Of a stretch of 64,000 nt of DNA, positions 40,046 to 51,600 are shown piece after piece. Made by a program: the position numbers and the translations under genes. Position 1 is the stretch's first letter. Each line of letters starts with the position of its first letter. The stretch comes from Rotaria sp. Silwood1 (Eukaryota; Rotifera; Eurotatoria; Philodinida; Philodinidae): NCBI GenBank assembly GCA_905250075.1, contig CAJNOP010000041.1:935302-999301 (forward strand), written 5' to 3'. A model generated the notes under the pieces. The model was not told the origin of the DNA. It saw nothing but the letters and a program-made list of their open reading frames with translations, and searched no databases.

Positions 40046-40903
40046 CTTGGGTACATGATATTTCGTCCCGTACTATTCATCCCAATTATATTTTGTCGTA
40101 ATTACATTTTGTCCCTATATAATTCATCCCATTACAATTTGTCCCAAATTTATGCCGTCCCCTTACATTTCGTCCCATTTATATTTCATCTTATAATTCT
40201 ACCATGATCAATCTCTACAGTTATAGTTATTCAAAAATAGATTTTGTCTAAATCTTATCGCGTTCTTTAAGCTTATTCATCTATCAAGAATGATTTTGAT
40301 GATGAAGATTATCCTTTACTTGATTATTTTGTATGAGTATGGGTTGGTCAAACGAAGGGAAGGGGTATTTAATAGCGTATGACGCTACTTTAGGTAGCCG
40401 AGGTGGTAAACCAAAAGTCAGTTTACAATTATGGAACATTTACGGGAGAGTTATACGAGACTTGACTAGATCTAATAATACTGTCGAAGGATGAAACCAT
40501 GCATTCAACAATCGTGTATCAATTAAACATCCTTTTGTAACTAAACTTACAAAATGTATCTTACGTGAACAGTCTAGATTCGTGATCAATATTGAACGAC
40601 TTCGTGCAGGTGAACAACCAAAGAAAGAAAGGAAAGTTTATGCAAATCTGATGCACGATTTAAAAGAATCGCGCTGTCTTATGATGCTAACAATATTGAG
40701 GAATATTTAACTCGAATTGCTACGAACTTGAAAATAAGCACTTGAATTTAATTTAAATAAACTTTATTTCATATTGTTGTAATGTAGATGAATACTCACA
40801 ATTTGGAACGAATTGTATAGGGACAAAATGTAATTAGGACAAATAGCAAGGGGACGAATTGTATGAAACGAAAAGTAGGGGACGAAGTGTAGGGGTACCC
40901 ACT
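40046..40903 (+). mobile_element. Mutator-like (MULE) element relic with repeat-built terminal inverted repeats
   Basis: The ends are inverted copies of about 100-140 bp. The left end begins GGGTACATGATATTTCGTCCC and the right end, read inward, begins GGGTACCCCTACACTTCGTCC. Each arm is a series of short units of the type TTTCGTCCC, ATTTTGTCC and AATTCATCCC. The interior carries a broken MULE-type transposase end at 40375-40745. At roughly 860 bp it is internally deleted or non-autonomous. No clear 8-9 bp target duplication was found. Confidence 0.8.
40375..40745 (+). pseudogene. MULE transposase C-terminal fragment, broken
   Basis: Translation gives GGKPKVSLQLWNIYGRVIRD, then TRSNNTVEG*NHAFNNRVS, HPFVTKL, and (after a frameshift near 40645) ALSYDANNIEEYLTRIATNL. 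The pattern [RT]-x-NN-[ST]-x-EGWHxxF is typical of MULE transposases. The expected Trp codon after EG is TGA here. One premature stop plus one frameshift means it is dead. Confidence 0.78.
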
Positions 40904-40934
40904 ATTTGTAAGCGGATGGCATGTCTTATGGGAA

Positions 40935-41003
40935 GAGTGTGAGTATTGTCCTTTTCTTTAAGAGCAAAGCCAAACCCACGTCTATACTCCCACCTACATC
41001 CAT
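40935..41003. repeat. weak telomere-like tract
   Basis: A GTGTGAG block is followed by AAACCCACG...CTCCCACCTACATCC. It has the same sense as the stronger inverted TGTGGG/CCCACA tracts at 41565 and 48751 but is heavily decayed. Confidence 0.3.
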
Positions 41004-41564
41004 TAATGTGTCTTATTTAATTTGGCCATAGTTTTTTTGCTTAACTGTATCACGTTTTTAATTTTTTTCTGTAATCAGTGTTCAAACAATTGACATTCTT
41101 CTCGGCAATAAAGCTTTGTAAGTCAGACAAACAAGGAGTTGCGAACATGTCGTTGCCTCTTTTGCCAAAGCTCTCATCGTTGGCAGGTACTGTTCAGAAC
41201 ACTGCTCATCAAGGTTAATATTTTGTCAAAAATCTTTGCTTCATTTTTTGAGAAAATTTAGAGTAAGTTTGCTCTTTCATTGTTGACATCTTTTTATGCG
41301 TTGAAAAATACTCGTATTTTTATTCTCATTCCTTTCAAAGACCTGTTCGCAGAGCTCTCATTCTTGATCAATGGCATAACATTTTGTTCGGTTCTCTTCA
41401 TCGATTGAAAAGTGATAGGAAGGTTTTCTTCCAAAAGTTTCGATCCACAACTTACAATTCAACAATAAGCTATTTATAACTAGGGCAAGAATAAAGATAT
41501 ATCCACACTACGAATCTTACTAAATTTAAAAGCAAAATTAGGAAAAAATTTTAGTGAATAAAAA

Positions 41565-41622
41565 GTGTGGGTGTCAGTGTGGGTCTCAGCTGAACTTTTA
41601 CTCACATCGCCCGCCCACACTC
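41565..41622. repeat. inverted telomere-like tract
   Basis: GTGTGGGTGTCAGTGTGGG on the left is followed, after about 25 nt, by CCCGCCCACAC on the right, so the tract can fold back. The unit resembles TGTGGG, the bdelloid telomere repeat as I recall it. Confidence 0.5.
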
Positions 41623-44277
41623 TCAATAGTTCTCTGTTTTTCGTATTGATTTTACGGCATACCTGATCTTCTCGATGACACTTTTGTCTAGGGTTATTTC
41701 GAAAGCTTTAAAAGTTCTTATATTATATGAAGGTCTTCTTCGTAGAAGGCAGCCCATGTCATCATAATCGCTGAAAAATTGGTGATCAACCACGGTATAT
41801 CGAAACGATAATCGTGAGCTGAAATGCGATATATCGCCGTTTTTCAGTGATATTTTTCTTGATTATCATGATATATTGCGATTTTTCTAAACTTTATCTA
41901 CGATAAAATGATATACCTAGCTTAGCGTAATCGCAATCTATTGACGCTTTTATCATTTGCTCATTGACCATATCAGTTTTTATACTTCACTTTTATCTCG
42001 AAAATAATAATGGTTTACAGCACTGAATATAGTACAATTATTAACAAAAACAACAAAGAACTATAGCAAGATATCTACGGGCTCTCAACACATTTCTCTT
42101 ATAACATAGAACGAAGTAAACCGCAATAAAATAATAGAATTAACGTAGTTCACGCGTCTAAACGAGATATGACAGAAAAATCACAGTTACAACTTACTAG
42201 TTATCATTGAGATGTATATGGTATATTAATAACATCGCTGTGATTTTGTTTGATTAAATGTGGAAGGTATAAGCAACAAGAGAGAATAGTAATAAGTCCG
42301 TACACGTAAACAACAAAAAATACTGAAAATTAAAAAAAAAATATTTCAATAAACATGTGTATCAGATAATACGACTGTCGTAAGACAAAAAAGTTTTTGA
42401 ATTGACATCCACATAAAACTGTTCATATGTCTCTTGTGTACTAAGCCTTTTTGCGTAGTTGATATCGTTTCTGTTGATTGGTTTTCTAAATCGCAATTGA
42501 GATTATGATTATCTACAAAATAAAGTCGTCTTACCACATCTTTCCATCAATCAAGAAAAAGACATTATCACTGAGTCAAATAATCTATAGTATCTGAAAG
42601 AAATACCTAAAAATATTAAGAAAGAAAAATAAGCAATTGCAGATAGGAAGATAATGATGTTGCTAATAATAAGCGATGCAATCTAGGTAATATAAAGTTA
42701 ATAATTTATTAAGAATCATTATATTTTTTTTCGTTTCATTTTAATCAGTAATGAAATAGAACAAAAAATACAAAGAATGAACGAAAACGTTGATTCTTAT
42801 GATAATCGTGCAATCAAATGAATGCTACCTTACTGACATTAAAAGTAAAAATTGAATTTCTTTAATTCTCTAACAACTTCACTTCTACAACAAGAATCTA
42901 GCTTATTTCATATACTTTATTATGTGTTCATTTGTTAAAATATTAATTAGCAGACAAAAAAATTTAGGTGACCTCAAGAAATGTCTCGATTTATCGCGAT
43001 TAATCATTTTGATTGTTGAACGATTATGATTAATCAATTTTTGCATGAATATCGCGATAAAATCTGATTTAATCATTGATGTTTTGACTTGTATGATTCA
43101 TCACGATTTTACACCGATTTTTTCCAAAATCGTCAAAATCACCATGATTTTCACGAGATAAGTAGCCATCATCTCTTATTTTACAATGGTTTTACTTATG
43201 TTAGTAGAGGATGCTGTATCAATATCTGAATGGTATTTTATCATATCTTCTAGTATCTAGAGCTCTTCATTTAAAAACAACCATAAATTTGGTACATCAG
43301 TATACTACGTATTTACTATTATTGGTGGTGATAAAAATTTGTGTCTTAAATATTGATGTTGGCATTCGATCGCCCTCATATCGAAATCAAAATAGATGCA
43401 TTATCTGTCGTGCATGACTTTCTTTTGTTGATTTCTGAATAATCCTTGACTCAGTTTCTAATTCATTTTAACCAAGTAGTTGATGTTGATCAATCTTCCC
43501 TCTAACATCGATATCAGTCCAGAAACGTTCAAATGGCATGAAATCTTCAGAACATCTTGGGCTACAGTGGGAAAGTTATGGAAAAATTTTCAGCTCAATA
43601 CCATGGCGTTTGATAGAGATATTAGCCAAACAAGGGTCAAATATAGCTCATTTAACAAGCGAGATCTCTCTGTCCAAGCTCAATATATATATTTGAGTTT
43701 TTTACTTGGAAAAGCATATTAGGATGCAGGGCCTACCAGAGTTCTTCTTTCTTAAATTTTTAATTTTTAAGCGAAGAAAAGGATCACAAGTTCAACGACT
43801 CAAAAAACGCTGGATATGGCATTCCATTTATATAAGTGTTCATATATATATAGCGAAAACAAAGCTTAATCAATAAAAGGGGCTTTGATGAGCACTGCAT
43901 CTTGACATGCTCTTTGAAACAAAAGAAAAGTTCAATGTATGCAATGAAAGTCCATACACAATTCTTGCTAGTGCGATCAAGAATGTATAAACTAAGAAAA
44001 AGCCAAAAAGACTTTCTGTTTTTTCTGAAATCAGCATACTTTTCGAATAGGAGTAACGAAAATCTTAACAATTTTTGGAAGAAAGGAGGTGCCGAGAAAA
44101 AATTTTGTCATTTGTGAAAGACTAAGTCACGAGCTATCTTTCTGTGTATTTAACTCAATTTCGATGTTTCTGACGAAAAGTGACTTTTTTTTAGGGGAAG
44201 GCTTAAAGTCTATTTATCATTTACATTAAGAGGTGTAAGCAAGTCAACTACATCGCCGCGAATATAATGGTCAACAA

Positions 44278-44893
44278 AAAAAAGCTTGTTAGCGCAGCCC
44301 CTTTAGGGCTAAAATGTGGAACTCACATATATCCTCTAGCCTCACTAAACGAATACAAAATACCTAAAATGAAAACTCTCTCATAGACTATAGTTGTTTT
44401 GCAGGACAATCGAACATAAGAGTAAAGACCTCTCGAATTTCTGCATTTTGAACAGAAATCTTTTATTTTTTTCGTCGGGCACCTTATGTTTTTCTTTTAC
44501 ATTGTTGCTATTCGCTCATTATTTTTCTTTTTTTTTTTATTCGTTTCTGTTAATTTAACATTCTTATTATTATAATCATTGAATTAATTGACAAATAAGT
44601 CTGTTTTACACATACATGATACCTACAGCAGATCTTAGGCACTATTATCTATATATTAATCACCTTACAAACAATGATATTCATTATTTTTCAAAAATTA
44701 TAACTTAATCAATTTTGCAAAAAACTCTAGAAAGCCTGACGTCTCTTATTCTCGATTCTTAAAGTCTGTAATGTTCTCTTTCCCGTTGCTATGCGTCTGT
44801 AATGGGGTGGGAGGGGGAGGGAGAGCCGCCAACCTCGAATTGAAAACTTACACTCACTATTTTCTTCGAAAACATACGTGAGTTCCACAAAAT
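44278..44893. repeat. dispersed repeat, long copy (616 bp)
   Basis: Starts AAAAAGCTTGTTAGCGCAGC with a hairpin (AGCCCCTTTAGGGCT), then AATGTGGAACTCACATAT. It ends ACGTGAGTTCCACAAAA, the inverse of that inner block. A G-rich run (GGGGTGGGAGGGGGAGGG) lies near the right end. The second copy is at 49463-49768. Probably a non-autonomous DNA transposon; no protein. Confidence 0.75.
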
Positions 44894-44974
44894 AAAAGAA
44901 ACTTCATTAAAATGAATTAATCTTCTTTGTGTTTTATATGCGATATAAATAAGTTCTTAGAATACAAATATTAT

Positions 44975-45770
44975 TAGTTGGAAATTTCATACTATTTGTT
45001 CCATTACAAATACGAGATGGACAATCGACTTCATCAGTTGCATTCTCATCATTCCAACCTATATTAAATAAAAATTTTCAAAAAGATATTCATCTTCTTT
45101 CTTGTGAAATACTATCTGAAAGAAATGTTGAATTATAGGAGTAGAAATTGGAACTACTAGAGACCGTAACAAACGCTAGTCAGAGACCACATATCAATAA
45201 CTTCTCCTTATAATATATGAATCATTTCCTAATTATATATCTGAAGGATTAAGTAAACCAACGATATTTTGATCCCACAAGAGTTGTGCTAACAACTTTT
45301 TTTACTTAACAATTTTTCGATTATATCGTTCAATATATGGAATCCATCCACCACCTGACTGTCCACATTCAGTTGTTCAACAAGCATAACGTGTTAAAAA
45401 GAAATAATAATAAACGAAATTCATTTTCAAATAATAATTTTCTTACAACAAAATCTTGTATCTTCATCTGAATCATCCGAACAATCTCATTGACGATCAC
45501 AAACTTTTCATCTTGAAAGATATTGATCATTGCGACAAGTAAAATTAACTGAAGTACATGATGATAATAGTGCTAAAAATAAATAAAAGAATATTTTTTC
45601 TTTTTTTCTTGTTTCAAATTTTACTTACAAATACACATCCGTCGATCATTAGCTAATTTTAATTGTTAGATGCAACATGAATATGAATTGGACGATTTAG
45701 AGCACTATTTTGCATTTCAACCATATTAGCACCAGTATACGTTTCTCAGTGCGATAAATACCACCTGTAA
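44975..45770 (-). pseudogene. LDL-receptor class A-like multi-exon pseudogene
   Basis: Exon-like minus-strand pieces with AG/GT edges. The piece ending at 45058 gives GWNDENATDEVDCPSRICNG. Around 45300-45400 it reads TTECGQSGGGWIPYIERYNR. At 45440-45575 it reads FTCRNDQYLSR*KVCDRQ*DCSDDSDED, the C-x-W-x-CDGxxDCxDxSDE pattern of an LDLa repeat with two Trp codons turned into TGA. Around 45640-45770 it reads YTGANMVEMQNSALNRP. It is likely the remains of a secreted or membrane protein with LDLa repeats. The stops and loose joins indicate a pseudogene. Confidence 0.6.
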
Positions 45771-47821
45771 GAGACGAAATATACTTTATTTTTACAAAAT
45801 GATTTTCATTAAAATTATTGCAAATATATGAACAACTGTTGAAACAACTTCTCGATTTGTGCTATTTAATGATGCACGATCAATATAATCAGTAAAGTTA
45901 ACATATAGAAAATGTTTTTCGATGCTTTGCCAATTCAATCCTAATATAGAATTGAGATATTTTACAGCTTAGCTCTAGCGTTCAAAGTTAGTGTAATATG
46001 GACAAAACCGTTTGGTACCAATAAATAAATTCTCATAATTGTTTCCTATTCAGATCGATCAAAAGCATAGATGCAATCTGCTGTCATTTTTTGTCTTGAA
46101 TATGTTGTTTACAGGCATTATAGTTAATAGTGTGCTGCAAAAAGCCTGAAGCGGAAAGTTCTCTAACTAATAAATCGCGTTTGCATCGAGACTATGTGCA
46201 TTGTGTAGATCAAAATAAGTTTATGACAGTATCTTCTTATTGCTGTGGAGAGACTGCACTTTTACGTTGGTGTTTAAATAAATGTCATGCTACAGAAAAA
46301 CTGATTTTCGAATTTGAAATTGAAACTTTGCACCAAGACAGACCTTTGTCAGAATTGTTCTATTAAATGAATCAAAAGTACTGCTATAAAAGTTGGTCTC
46401 AGTATCCTTTTAAATAGAATGTGTTGGAATGAAAACCATTCTCTATACTCGTTCCAGCACATGTACACCAGAAGAGCATAACAATTGACTCTTATCTCAT
46501 CTCTATTGAATCGCATGTTATTGGTTCATATTTTTCAAGTTTTTGATGACAAAATAAAATAACGTTATTATAATTGCTTAGCATCATTCGGTATAACAAT
46601 GAACCTGACACTTTTCATAGTTCAACCCACACCCACCTGAGGGTCGGATCGAATTGTAGGACTCTACATGATATTCATTTAAAAAACACTGTAAAAGCAA
46701 CTTATTAGATGGATGAGTTTCCTCTTTCAGTTCATTTCGACAAAAGATAATGCTATGTGTTACATATCTATCTTTCTCATTCTTACAATCATTTTTTGAT
46801 ATTAAAGAATTTCTGAGTGATTGATATTATTGATTCTACACAATTTTTATTTATTTAGAATAAGATCCAACTAACTTTCTTGGTCTATCAACTATTGTTT
46901 GCATTACATTAGAAAAAAAACAGATATAAATGATTTTATTTTTTGATTACAAGGATTCGTTGATTAATCATAGGTCATTCAAGAGCAGAATATGTTTTCA
47001 TCATAATAAGTACTAACAATAACATTATCGGAGTTATGCTTCTGGCTCAAGAATTTAATTTCTTTTAAACAAAAAGAAAATAGCATTATAATGATTATTT
47101 TTCATCGTGAAAGTTGTGGTGAAGAAGTCGAAAAAATCAAGTAGATAAAGATATAACAAATATATGTCGAGGAGTATTAACACATTTTTGTATTGATTGA
47201 GGAAAAGATTTTACGTATGATATGATTTATTTGCATTATTTTATTATTATTATTTATGTTATCTTTTATATAAATTATATAGTACCAACAAATATGAATA
47301 AAAGCGAAAAGAAATAAAATCAATGATTTGAAATATACCACGGAAATGTACAAAATTTATTGTGGGTTTTTCTTCTTTTTTTTCGAATTATTTATTAAAT
47401 CTCTATCATTCAAGCATTTTGCTTCGCTAGCTGGATATCTAGTCTCTACTGTAAATGAGAATCATTTATCAAAAGCATATCAGTGCCTATAGATAAATGA
47501 ACTCTAATTCAAACAGATTTCAACCGTTTTTTCTGAAATTTCTTTTGAAGAATTTTTCCTAGTCTAGAAGTTTTTTCCATAAATTAGAGATCAATAGCTA
47601 TTGCTGAATAGAAGTCATTGATGAAACTTGATGCCAATACTGGAAGCCTCATAACTGGTTGAAATTCTAGTCTGAAACAAATATTTACATCAGAAAAGTT
47701 TTGACTGGCTATCTATGATTTCGTCAATTGAAAGTTAAATTTTGATTGATAAATGCACGAATAAGTGTCTAATTTCTAGTATAGAAATGTTACTTGAATT
47801 CTTCGAGATCCCGACGTATAA
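45771..47821. other. intergenic, no gene seen
   Basis: About 2 kb. A short C-rich tract (CAACCCACACCCACCTG near 46624) may be another telomere-like relic. No supported gene. Confidence 0.4.
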
Positions 47822-48125
47822 CAAGCCTTAAACTATTGGCATCAAGTTTGTCCGATAACTGCTGCTCAAAATGATAATAATCAAGCAGTACTATCGAATT
47901 CTCGTTTTGAATGGTATGATGGAATTAAACTTGCATTAAGTAAAACCACTGATCAAACAGTTACTTTAGATACTTCAAAGAGAAAACAATTATGTGAAAA
48001 AAAATCGAAAGCAATTTAGTCTTTATCATATCTTTATTTTTTATTTTTTCAAACGATATAACAAATTAGAAAAGAAAATTCAACGTGCATCATTTGTTCA
48101 ACATATTGAAGATAATACGTATTGA
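47822..48125 (+). pseudogene. gene fragment, family not recognised
   Basis: The plus-strand exon-like piece 47822-48019 reads QALNYWHQVCPITAAQNDN, SRFEWYDGIKLALSKTTDQ and TLDTSKRKQLCEKKSKAI before a stop. After about 34 nt a second piece (48054-48125) reads RYNKLEKKIQRASFVQHIED and stops. Codon use is coding-like, but no start, flanking exons or good splice sites are visible. I infer a truncated gene copy. Confidence 0.4.
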
Positions 48126-48750
48126 TTGTCTTAATGAATAGATTTTTTGGGTTAAAAAAAAACTTCGTTGTTATACTTGAAATTTCTCAAAAATTTAGAT
48201 GTTCTAGTAAGTATTTGAGTTTTTTTTAGATAAATAAATAAATGAAACCAAATGGTAATATCTCTTAATTAAATGTCATTCAAATTACAAGAAAAAAATA
48301 CAATAAATATGAGATCAGCAGATTGAAGCTAATTTGAGTTCAGTTTTAATCGAAGAATTATTGGCTAAGATTTTTATAGACTTATCTTTTTCGAATGAAT
48401 CGACATTTAAACGTTGACTAAGATTAACTATTTTTTGGTACTTCAAAATGTTAAAAGAACCTAAAATAAATACCTGGTTTAAACAAGTGTGTGTATATGT
48501 ATAGTTAACTTACTGCTTTCAACTTTTAAATCGAACAGTTGTTTCTTTTACATCATTCAAAATTTGTTGAATTAATTTTTTACAGAAGAATGTAGAAAAT
48601 CAATTTATTTTCCATAAAACATTTATAATTGACTAGATGGTATTCGAGTTTCACTTGACTGTAAAATCTGATTCAAAGCTGCCAATGTCGATTAATGGAT
48701 TAATCATTTGGATAATTGGAATGAAACCATTTTCAGACATGGTAGTGAAA

Positions 48751-48871
48751 AGGGTGTGGGTAGGTGTGTGGGTATGTGTGGCTGTGAGTCTTTTTGAACT
48801 GAAGATTGACATCTACACCCACAGTCACACCCACATCCACACCCACGCCCACACTCCACACCCACATCCAA
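48751..48871. repeat. head-to-head inverted telomere-like tract
   Basis: The left arm is GGTGTGGGTAGGTGTGTGGG-type sequence (48751-48789). The right arm is CCCACA/CCCACATCCACACCC-type (48812-48871). A spacer of about 22 nt separates them, so the whole can form a long hairpin. The units are degenerate TGTGGG. Confidence 0.65.
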
Positions 48872-48960
48872 TATGGGGATAGCCATAGGTTCTCAAGGGA
48901 CTACGGCGATAACGCTGCAAGGGATACAAAGCTACATGGACTATAAAAATATGTGCGATA

Positions 48961-49060
48961 NNNNNNNNNNNNNNNNNNNNNNNNNNNNNNNNNNNNNNNN
49001 NNNNNNNNNNNNNNNNNNNNNNNNNNNNNNNNNNNNNNNNNNNNNNNNNNNNNNNNNNNN
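48961..49060. other. assembly gap (100 N)
   Basis: Exactly 100 N, a conventional unknown-length scaffold gap. It truncates the Ser/Asn-rich exon cluster on its right. Confidence 0.98.
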
Positions 49061-49457
49061 TTAAAATTTGCTTTTGGATAATCGGGAAGTTTTGATTCAG
49101 TTAATTGATTTTTATTTATTGTTGTTGAATCACTAGTAGGAATACTAGCAATACTTGCTATAAAAAAATGTTATGGTTACTTCTCTACATCATATATACC
49201 GTATTGAGTAGCTGTAGCACTTGTATTATTTATATCAATTGAATTTTTATTAGTCGATTGTAAATTTATTTTATTAACTTCATTATTATCATCAATAACT
49301 GTTGATTCATCATTATTCTACTACAAAATACACAATTTTTTAAACTCCCCCCCCCCAAAAAAAAAATTAATTTAACAAAATTCATACTTGATTATTTGTA
49401 ATCGATGTTGAATCATTTATACTAACTGTATCTACATTTATCTCACTAATCGAACCT
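49061..49457 (-). CDS. Ser/Asn/Thr-rich gene fragment next to gap
   Basis: Three exon-like minus-strand pieces. The pieces at about 49457-49388 and about 49320-49210 read GSISEINVDTVSINDSTSI and ESTVIDDNNEVNKINLQSTN. A third, at about 49158-49061, reads SIPTSDSTTINKNQLTESKL and is cut by the gap. Edges are GT/AG-like, but phases are not all certain. No domain is recognised. The fragment is bounded on the right by the dispersed repeat at 49463, so it may be a remnant rather than a live gene. Confidence 0.35.
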
Positions 49458-49462
49458 AATAA

Positions 49463-49768
49463 AAAAAAGCTTGTTACCGCAGCCCCTTTGGGGCTAAAAT
49501 GTGGAACTCACATATCTTCTTTACTTTCAGTCTGCTGATGGCAACATACATAATGTTTAAATTCTCTCAGAGACGATAATTCTTTTCTAATGATAATTGA
49601 TTGTTAGGAAATGTTGTTGTTTTTCATTTATATACTTCGAGTAGAATCTTTTTTTGTGAAGTTGCTATGTGTCTGTAATGGGGAGGGGGGAGGGGGAAGC
49701 CGCAAAAACTTGACCTTAAAACTTACACTCACTATTTTCTTCGAAAATATATGTGAGTTCCACAAAAC
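49463..49768. repeat. dispersed repeat, short copy (306 bp)
   Basis: Same ends as 44278-44893: AAAAGCTTGTTACCGCAGCC with the AGCCCCTTTGGGGCT hairpin at the left, the G-rich run, then ATGTGAGTTCCACAAAA at the right. About 300 bp of the interior are missing relative to the long copy. Confidence 0.75.
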
Positions 49769-51052
49769 TAAGTACTCGACATTTGAAATTTGTGTATGTC
49801 CAGTTCCAGTTTCGAGAACATCGTTCTTTCATTTCTTAGTAACCTGTCCTATATCATGCTCTTCCTCCATTTTTTCGATATAAACATTTTTCATACCTAG
49901 AAAACTTTTGACATATTTCTCTTTACACCATGATAAAAGTGTAAATGTTTTTGTCACAACAGGAAAAAAGTGAATGCTTTAAAGACCTGACTCCTCAGCA
50001 TTCATCTGATTTTAACAATATACTCAATATGATGCTTATCATACTTAGTCTCTAGTTTTTCTCAACATTAGATACTTGTGAATCAACGACCATAAAGAGA
50101 TAAAATGAATGCAATGTTATCAACAGTGTTGAATTGATTTTGATATATTTTTATTGATTTAAAGACGCCCGCTCGATAGACATTCAGAGATAGGCAGTGA
50201 CAAAAAGTTCTTGATAAGGTGTTAACAAAATCGAAAGAAAGAAAAAAAAACGAAGAAAAATTTAATCGTACGTTTCTTTAGCACTCCCTTGTTTGCATAT
50301 TCTACTTTCACATTGTTGCTCACTGTATAGACACAAAGGAAGACGAAAACAAACATCAATGACAACAATAATAAAAATTGCTTTTTGTGTGTTTATGTTT
50401 CGTTGGTTCATTCGTTGTTAACGTACTTTTTTTGTTGATCTTTCTTGTTTGTTGCAGTTGTATTTTTAGAAGAAACGTAACAGAATCATGACGTCAGCGT
50501 TACGATCAATATGTTTTTTATTCGCAGAACAAACCTCTATGATGTGTCCCAAATATCTCTTCTAATTTGAACTAATATGCTTTGCAGCAAAAGTATTGAT
50601 GATAAACCTACTCCTAGTAATGAGCGAAGGCATAGAGTATGAGTTTGCTCTTTGTCATTGGGCCTTAGGTTTAAAATGTATAAATCTGACATGTCAACAA
50701 GAATAGTTTGAATATTAATTCTTTATCAAACATAGACATTAATGAAAGAACAGTAGTTCGAGTATCAAAAAAGGAAACAAAATTTCTTTGTATTCTACAT
50801 ATATTTCAAAAGAATATAAAATAGATCGAACGTCATTTAAGCAAAATTTTGAATGATAAATTATTCACTCTATGAGTTTCGCTTACATAACCTTACGATG
50901 ACATTGATCACACTGAAAAAAATGAATATAGCAGTACTTGTCTAATACGAGTTCGAATGTAAATACAACTTTCGTATTCACGTATGGCACCAGTATCGAA
51001 AAACAAACCATAAATTTTTTCTCCCTTATAATTTTTATGCCAATAATGGTTA
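49769..51052. other. intergenic, no gene seen
   Basis: AT-rich spacer up to the mariner relic. No supported feature. Confidence 0.4.
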
Positions 51053-51318
51053 AAGGGTGATTCAAAAGTCTTCTTCTTTCTTAGAAAAATTACTCGTTCT
51101 CCCTTATTACAAATCCGATACCGCTCAAAACGTGATATCTAATTCCTTGTAACTAGACGACTATTACTGGAAATTTTCAGACCTCTAGTCCTTATTATAG
51201 GGGAGACATATAGAGGCGTGTGGTAGAGCAGATTTTTTTCCTATATCTCAAAAAAGTTTTAAAAAATTTATTCATAAGAAACATCGAAAATAATTCACTT
51301 TCAGAATTAATACATGTA

Positions 51319-51397
51319 TTAACACATTCGACGAGATGAGTTCCACCGGCGGGACCTACCACTCTCTAATAAAATCGACTCGCGTCGAATGTGTTAA
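51319..51397. mobile_element. 79-bp nested palindromic insert
   Basis: Opens TTAACACATTCGACG and closes CGTCGAATGTGTTAA, a perfect 15-bp inverted pair bounded by TTAA. It is GC-richer than its surroundings. It sits inside the mariner relic, so it inserted later. The TTAA edges hint at a piggyBac-type target, but that is only a guess. Confidence 0.6.
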
Positions 51398-51453
51398 AGA
51401 GAATAGACGAGATTTTTCATGAACATATTTAACTGGAAGAACAATCGGATAAA

Positions 51454-51600
51454 ATGGCCGATATCTGGCCCATTGAAAACATCTGAAGTTATATTAAACA
51501 AAGATTAGAAGGAGAAAAAATTGAAAGTTTAACAATCTTAGAAAATAAATTGTAAAAATTAGGAGAACCATTAGTCCACAAATGTGTTCAAAATCGATAA
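51454..51600 (+). pseudogene. mariner transposase C-terminal fragment, broken
   Basis: Reads MADIWPIENI*SYIKQRLEG and then ESLTILENKL*KLGEPLVHK. WPIEN[IV]W is the region around the last catalytic Asp of Tc1/mariner transposases. The Trp after PIENI is TGA here, and a second stop follows. Confidence 0.8.

Larger units (their letters stand above)
40904..44277. other. intergenic with relic repeats, no gene seen
   Basis: Contains telomere-like tracts (listed separately) and, around 41810-41900 and 42985-43160, degenerate runs rich in ATCGCGAT/CGATATATCG palindromes. A short open exon-like stretch at 41147-41213 (begins MSLPLLPKLSSLAG) ends at a GT, but nothing joins to it. Confidence 0.4.

Noticed and set aside
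41147..41213. Possible first exon (MSLPLLPKLSSLAG...) with a GT donor
   Set aside because: No partner exon found downstream in phase, and it sits in repeat-rich decayed sequence.
42985..43160. Run of ATCGCGAT/ATTAATCAT palindromic units
   Set aside because: Too degenerate to define a unit length or boundaries; recorded only as repeat-like.
46130..46366. Plus-strand 78-codon frame with several Cys
   Set aside because: Cys spacing fits no known module, no exon context, next to a pseudogene; not supported as a gene.
40375..51600. UGA recoded as Trp
   Set aside because: Intact genes use TGG for Trp and TGA as a true stop; in-frame TGA occurs only in relics that also carry frameshifts or other stops.
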